A DNA stretch of 64,000 nt, taken from Verrucomicrobiota bacterium. GTDB lineage: Bacteria > Verrucomicrobiota > Verrucomicrobiia > Opitutales > Opitutaceae. Within the stretch, counting starts at the first letter, position 1; each line of letters begins with the position of its first letter. The translations under genes and the position numbers were made by a program. Where the stretch lies: the NCBI GenBank assembly GCA_023428905.1, contig JAEYWP010000015.1:1-64000 (forward strand), read 5' to 3'. Below the pieces are notes generated by a model. That model saw nothing but the letters and a program-made list of their open reading frames with translations, made no database searches and was not told the DNA's origin. Shown here in pieces: positions 61,579 to 64,000 of this stretch.

Positions 61579-64000
61579 AAACGTCACGTCCAGGGTGCTT
61601 CTGCCGGCGGTGAGTTTGCGGACGACGATCTGGGTGCGGATGCGATCTTTCATGGCATCGACGTGTGAGATGACGCCGATGGTTTTGCCGCGGGTGCGGA
61701 GGTTTTCGAGGGCGCACATCGCGACGTCGAGTGTCTCGGCGTCGAGGGTGCCGAAGCCCTCGTCGATGAAGAGGGATTCAATCGCCACCCTCCCGCTGGC
61801 GAGTTCAGAGAGGCCAAGGGCGAGGGCGAGACTGACCAGAAAACTCTCGCCGCCGGACAAACTCGCCATCGGCCGAGTCGCGTCGAACTGGAAATGATCG
61901 ATGACCTGCAGCTCCAGCGGGCCCTCGGCGGCGCGTTGGAGGGCGTATCGGCGATTGAGCAGGGCCAGGTGCGCATTAGCGCGCCGCACCAGCTGATCGA
62001 GGGTCAGGCCCTGCGCAAAGCGTGCAAAGGCGGTCCCGCTGGCGGAGCCGATCAGGTCGGAGAGCCGTTGCCAGCGCGCCGCCTCCTTTTCCTTCAAGGC
62101 AATCGTCCCCGCGAGGGAGGCCAGGCGTGCGCGCACCGCATCGTCCTGCTTAAGGGCCAGCTCGACGGCAGCCAGCGCATCCGTTGCCCCGCGTTCGGCC
62201 TCGTTGGCCTCCCGCAAGGCGGCGTCCACCGCATCCACTGCCCCGGCGTCCGTCATCGCCTCCGCGGCGAAGGTGGTCCGGGCGGCTTCGCTGCTGGAAA
62301 TTCGCGTCTCCAGCGTGAGGGCTTCGCGAGCCAGTTTTTCCCGCCGCTCTGCCAACGTTTGCGCCTCCGATCGGGGCAACAGCGCTGCGCGCGCGTCGGC
62401 GATCGACCCAACCCCGGTCGCGGCCGCCTCGCGATGGATCTCCTGCTCGAGCCCGTCCCGCTCTGAGGTACGGGTGGCATGTTGCGCCCGAAGGTGATCC
62501 AGCGCCGTCTGTGCCCGCACGCGAGCAGTCCGCGCGTCCTCCGCCTGGGCCGTGCACGCCTGCAGCTGACGGTTCTTTTCCTCCAGAGCTTCCAGGAAGG
62601 CTCTCTCCTCCGCCACGGGTGAACGCTCCCCGAAACGCTGGCGCCGCGCCTCCCGGGTCTCCTCGTGGAGGCGCTCCGCCTCCTCGCGCCGCGTCGCTGC
62701 CGCGGTGGCGCGGGTGTGCAACTCGTCCAGGTGCACGCGCCGTTCCTGCAACGTGGCCCGCAGGGTGCCAAGGCCGGCCTGCAGGGCCGCATGCTTGTCC
62801 TGCGTTTCCCGATACGAGACGAGGCGGGCGCGAAGGCCACCGAGGCCCTGCTCCGCCGAAGCGGGGGTTGCGAGGTCGACCGACGGGTCCCGGAGCGCAG
62901 CGCTGAGTCGTGTTTTTGCGCTCGCCGCCGCTTCCAACGCCTCCTCCCGGGCACGCGCGGCAAGGGCCAACGTGCTCCGTGCCTGTTCGTCCAGCGCCGC
63001 CGCAGTGGCCGCCGCCGTCCGGGCGGTGGCGGCGCGGCGCTCCGCCTCGGCCGCCGCCTCCCGCATGCGACGTACGTCCTGCTCCACGACACGCTGCCGC
63101 TCGCGGGCCGCGTCAATCTGCGCCAGCCGCTGTTGCGCCTCGTTGCGGACGCGGGCTGCGTCGGAAGCTCCGGTGAACGCGGTCAGCTGCAGGGACGCTG
63201 CAGTCTGCTGTTGCTGTTCCAGAAGCGTGGCGAGCCGTTGCCGAACGTCGGCCATGGTTTGCTTCGCCGCATTTCGCTCCGTCTCGGCACGCATTAACGC
63301 CACGTCCGCCTGCTGCACCGCCTCGCGCGCGTCCGCCTCGGCCCGTTTTGCCATGCCCAGGAGTTCGCCGGCGCGGCTGACCGCCTCGTCGCCCGATGCG
63401 GGCAGGATGGCGTGCGGGTGCTCACGCGACCCGCAGAGCGGGCAGGGCTCGCCGTCAATCAGCACGTGCCGTCTCCCCGCCAGGTCCTGCAGTTGCCGCT
63501 GCAGGTCGAGCGCGTCGCTTCTGGCCTGGACCTCGGCGGTGCGAGCCGTCAGCGCGAGGGCCTGGGCCTCTCGCACGCCCCGAAGACGCTCGGCTTCCTG
63601 CCCCAGGGTGGAGACACGCGTCTCCACCCGTTGAAGCGCGCTTCGGGTTTCCTCCGTCTCGGCCGCAAGTTGGCAGAGGCGCTCGGACTGGGAAACTGCC
63701 GTGACTGCAGCCCTGTGTGCCGCCTCCCAAGCCTCGGGCGCCCGTCCCTGTCGGGCATCTTCCAGTTGACGCTCGGCGCCGCGCTGCAGGTCCAGTCTCT
63801 CCTCCAGCTGACGTGTGGCCTGCCGTTCCTCTTCGGCACGGGCGGCGCGGTCTGCCCGACGGGTGCGGCCGGCCTCCAGGGCGTGGGTGTGTTCGTCGTT
63901 TCGTTTTTCATACGCTGCCGCCAGGGTCGCCCATTCCGTCATGCCGCGTTCCCATTCGGGAAGGCAGGCGGCGAGGGTCGCGTCCCGGGCGTGGTTCATC
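61564..64000 (-). CDS. sbcC: Exonuclease SbcC, 3' part (partial)
   Basis: The C-terminal 812 residues of an SbcC/Rad50-like ATPase; the gene enters from the right edge. SbcC with SbcD trims hairpins and protein-blocked DNA ends. The zinc hook CPLCGSREHPH is visible (about residue 189 of this part) in the middle of a long coiled coil. The ATPase signature LSGGESFLVSLALALGLSEL and Walker B IESLFIDEGFGTLDAETLDV are near the C-terminus. The last residues, FIRDS, are read from a repeat patch. sbcD would be expected outside the window. addB begins 228 bases downstream. Confidence 0.95.
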   Translation of the reverse strand, partial: MNHARDATLAACLPEWERGMTEWATLAAAYEKRNDEHTHALEAGRTRRADRAARAEEERQATRQLEERLDLQRGAERQLEDARQGRAPEAWEAAHRAAVTAVSQSERLCQLAAETEETRSALQRVETRVSTLGQEAERLRGVREAQALALTARTAEVQARSDALDLQRQLQDLAGRRHVLIDGEPCPLCGSREHPHAILPASGDEAVSRAGELLGMAKRAEADAREAVQQADVALMRAETERNAAKQTMADVRQRLATLLEQQQQTAASLQLTAFTGASDAARVRNEAQQRLAQIDAARERQRVVEQDVRRMREAAAEAERRAATARTAAATAAALDEQARSTLALAARAREEALEAAASAKTRLSAALRDPSVDLATPASAEQGLGGLRARLVSYRETQDKHAALQAGLGTLRATLQERRVHLDELHTRATAAATRREEAERLHEETREARRQRFGERSPVAEERAFLEALEEKNRQLQACTAQAEDARTARVRAQTALDHLRAQHATRTSERDGLEQEIHREAAATGVGSIADARAALLPRSEAQTLAERREKLAREALTLETRISSSEAARTTFAAEAMTDAGAVDAVDAALREANEAERGATDALAAVELALKQDDAVRARLASLAGTIALKEKEAARWQRLSDLIGSASGTAFARFAQGLTLDQLVRRANAHLALLNRRYALQRAAEGPLELQVIDHFQFDATRPMASLSGGESFLVSLALALGLSELASGRVAIESLFIDEGFGTLDAETLDVAMCALENLRTRGKTIGVISHVDAMKDRIRTQIVVRKLTAGRSTLDVTFIRDS

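Overview
The window looks like a chromosomal segment of a GC-rich Gram-negative bacterium of the Verrucomicrobiota, most likely Opitutaceae; this is inferred from content, not from a search. The clues are a protein with a PEP-CTERM tail, a cytochrome-b type succinate dehydrogenase in the order C-A-B, many start codons preceded by pyrimidine-rich leaders without a Shine-Dalgarno (SD) sequence, and gaps packed with short degenerate repeats. I see no rRNA operon, CRISPR array, transposase, prophage or replication origin. Two tRNA genes are present, Gly-UCC and Pro-UGG.

Layout. 0.4-3.6 kb: two unfamiliar genes reading away from each other, a two-repeat acidic protein and a kinase-fold orphan. 3.6-7.7 kb: a minus-strand operon for an MCE/Mla-type lipid transporter (mlaE, mlaF, mlaD) that begins with an exported protein full of LWP[LFV] motifs; all three junctions overlap. 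7.9-14.5 kb: a metallo-beta-lactamase-fold hydrolase, the rRNA methyltransferases rsmD and rsmE, an aldo/keto reductase, tRNA-Gly, a PilC/GspF protein and a degenerate NtrC-like response regulator. 14.5-26 kb: core metabolism, with carB, purU, a YfgM-like protein, tRNA-Pro, a LysM protein, a Nudix hydrolase, a PaaK-like adenylate-forming enzyme and sdhCAB. 26-33 kb: envelope proteins (a lipoprotein, a PEP-CTERM lectin-like protein, a Sel1/coiled-coil/LysM protein) and glpK. 33-37.5 kb: exported proteins, including an lpoB-ycfL-COG3014-like lipoprotein cluster that probably assists a class A penicillin-binding protein. 37.5-45 kb: two transporters, a cystathionine gamma-synthase with fungal-like N-terminal motifs, exoIII, CinA-C, a SYLF protein and a small metalloprotease. 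45-52 kb: rapA, small secreted proteins, an ECF sigma module with a periplasmic CnrX/Spy-like partner, and an AbrB/PIN toxin-antitoxin pair. 52-64 kb: a large DUF5916-type outer-membrane protein, an AddA/AddB-like helicase-nuclease pair, and the 3' part of sbcC, which runs off the window.

The observations I find most worth following are: a terminal-inverted-repeat element read in frame through an EamA transporter; the LWP-repeat protein translationally coupled to the MCE transporter; a response regulator that lacks the sigma54-contact loop and Walker B acids; an intrinsic terminator whose 3' arm is also the SD of the next gene; perfect palindromes in regulatory gaps (GTTAGG-N2-CCTAAC twice, CAGGTGAC-GTCACCTG once); and several families of degenerate repeats that reach into the ends of genes.
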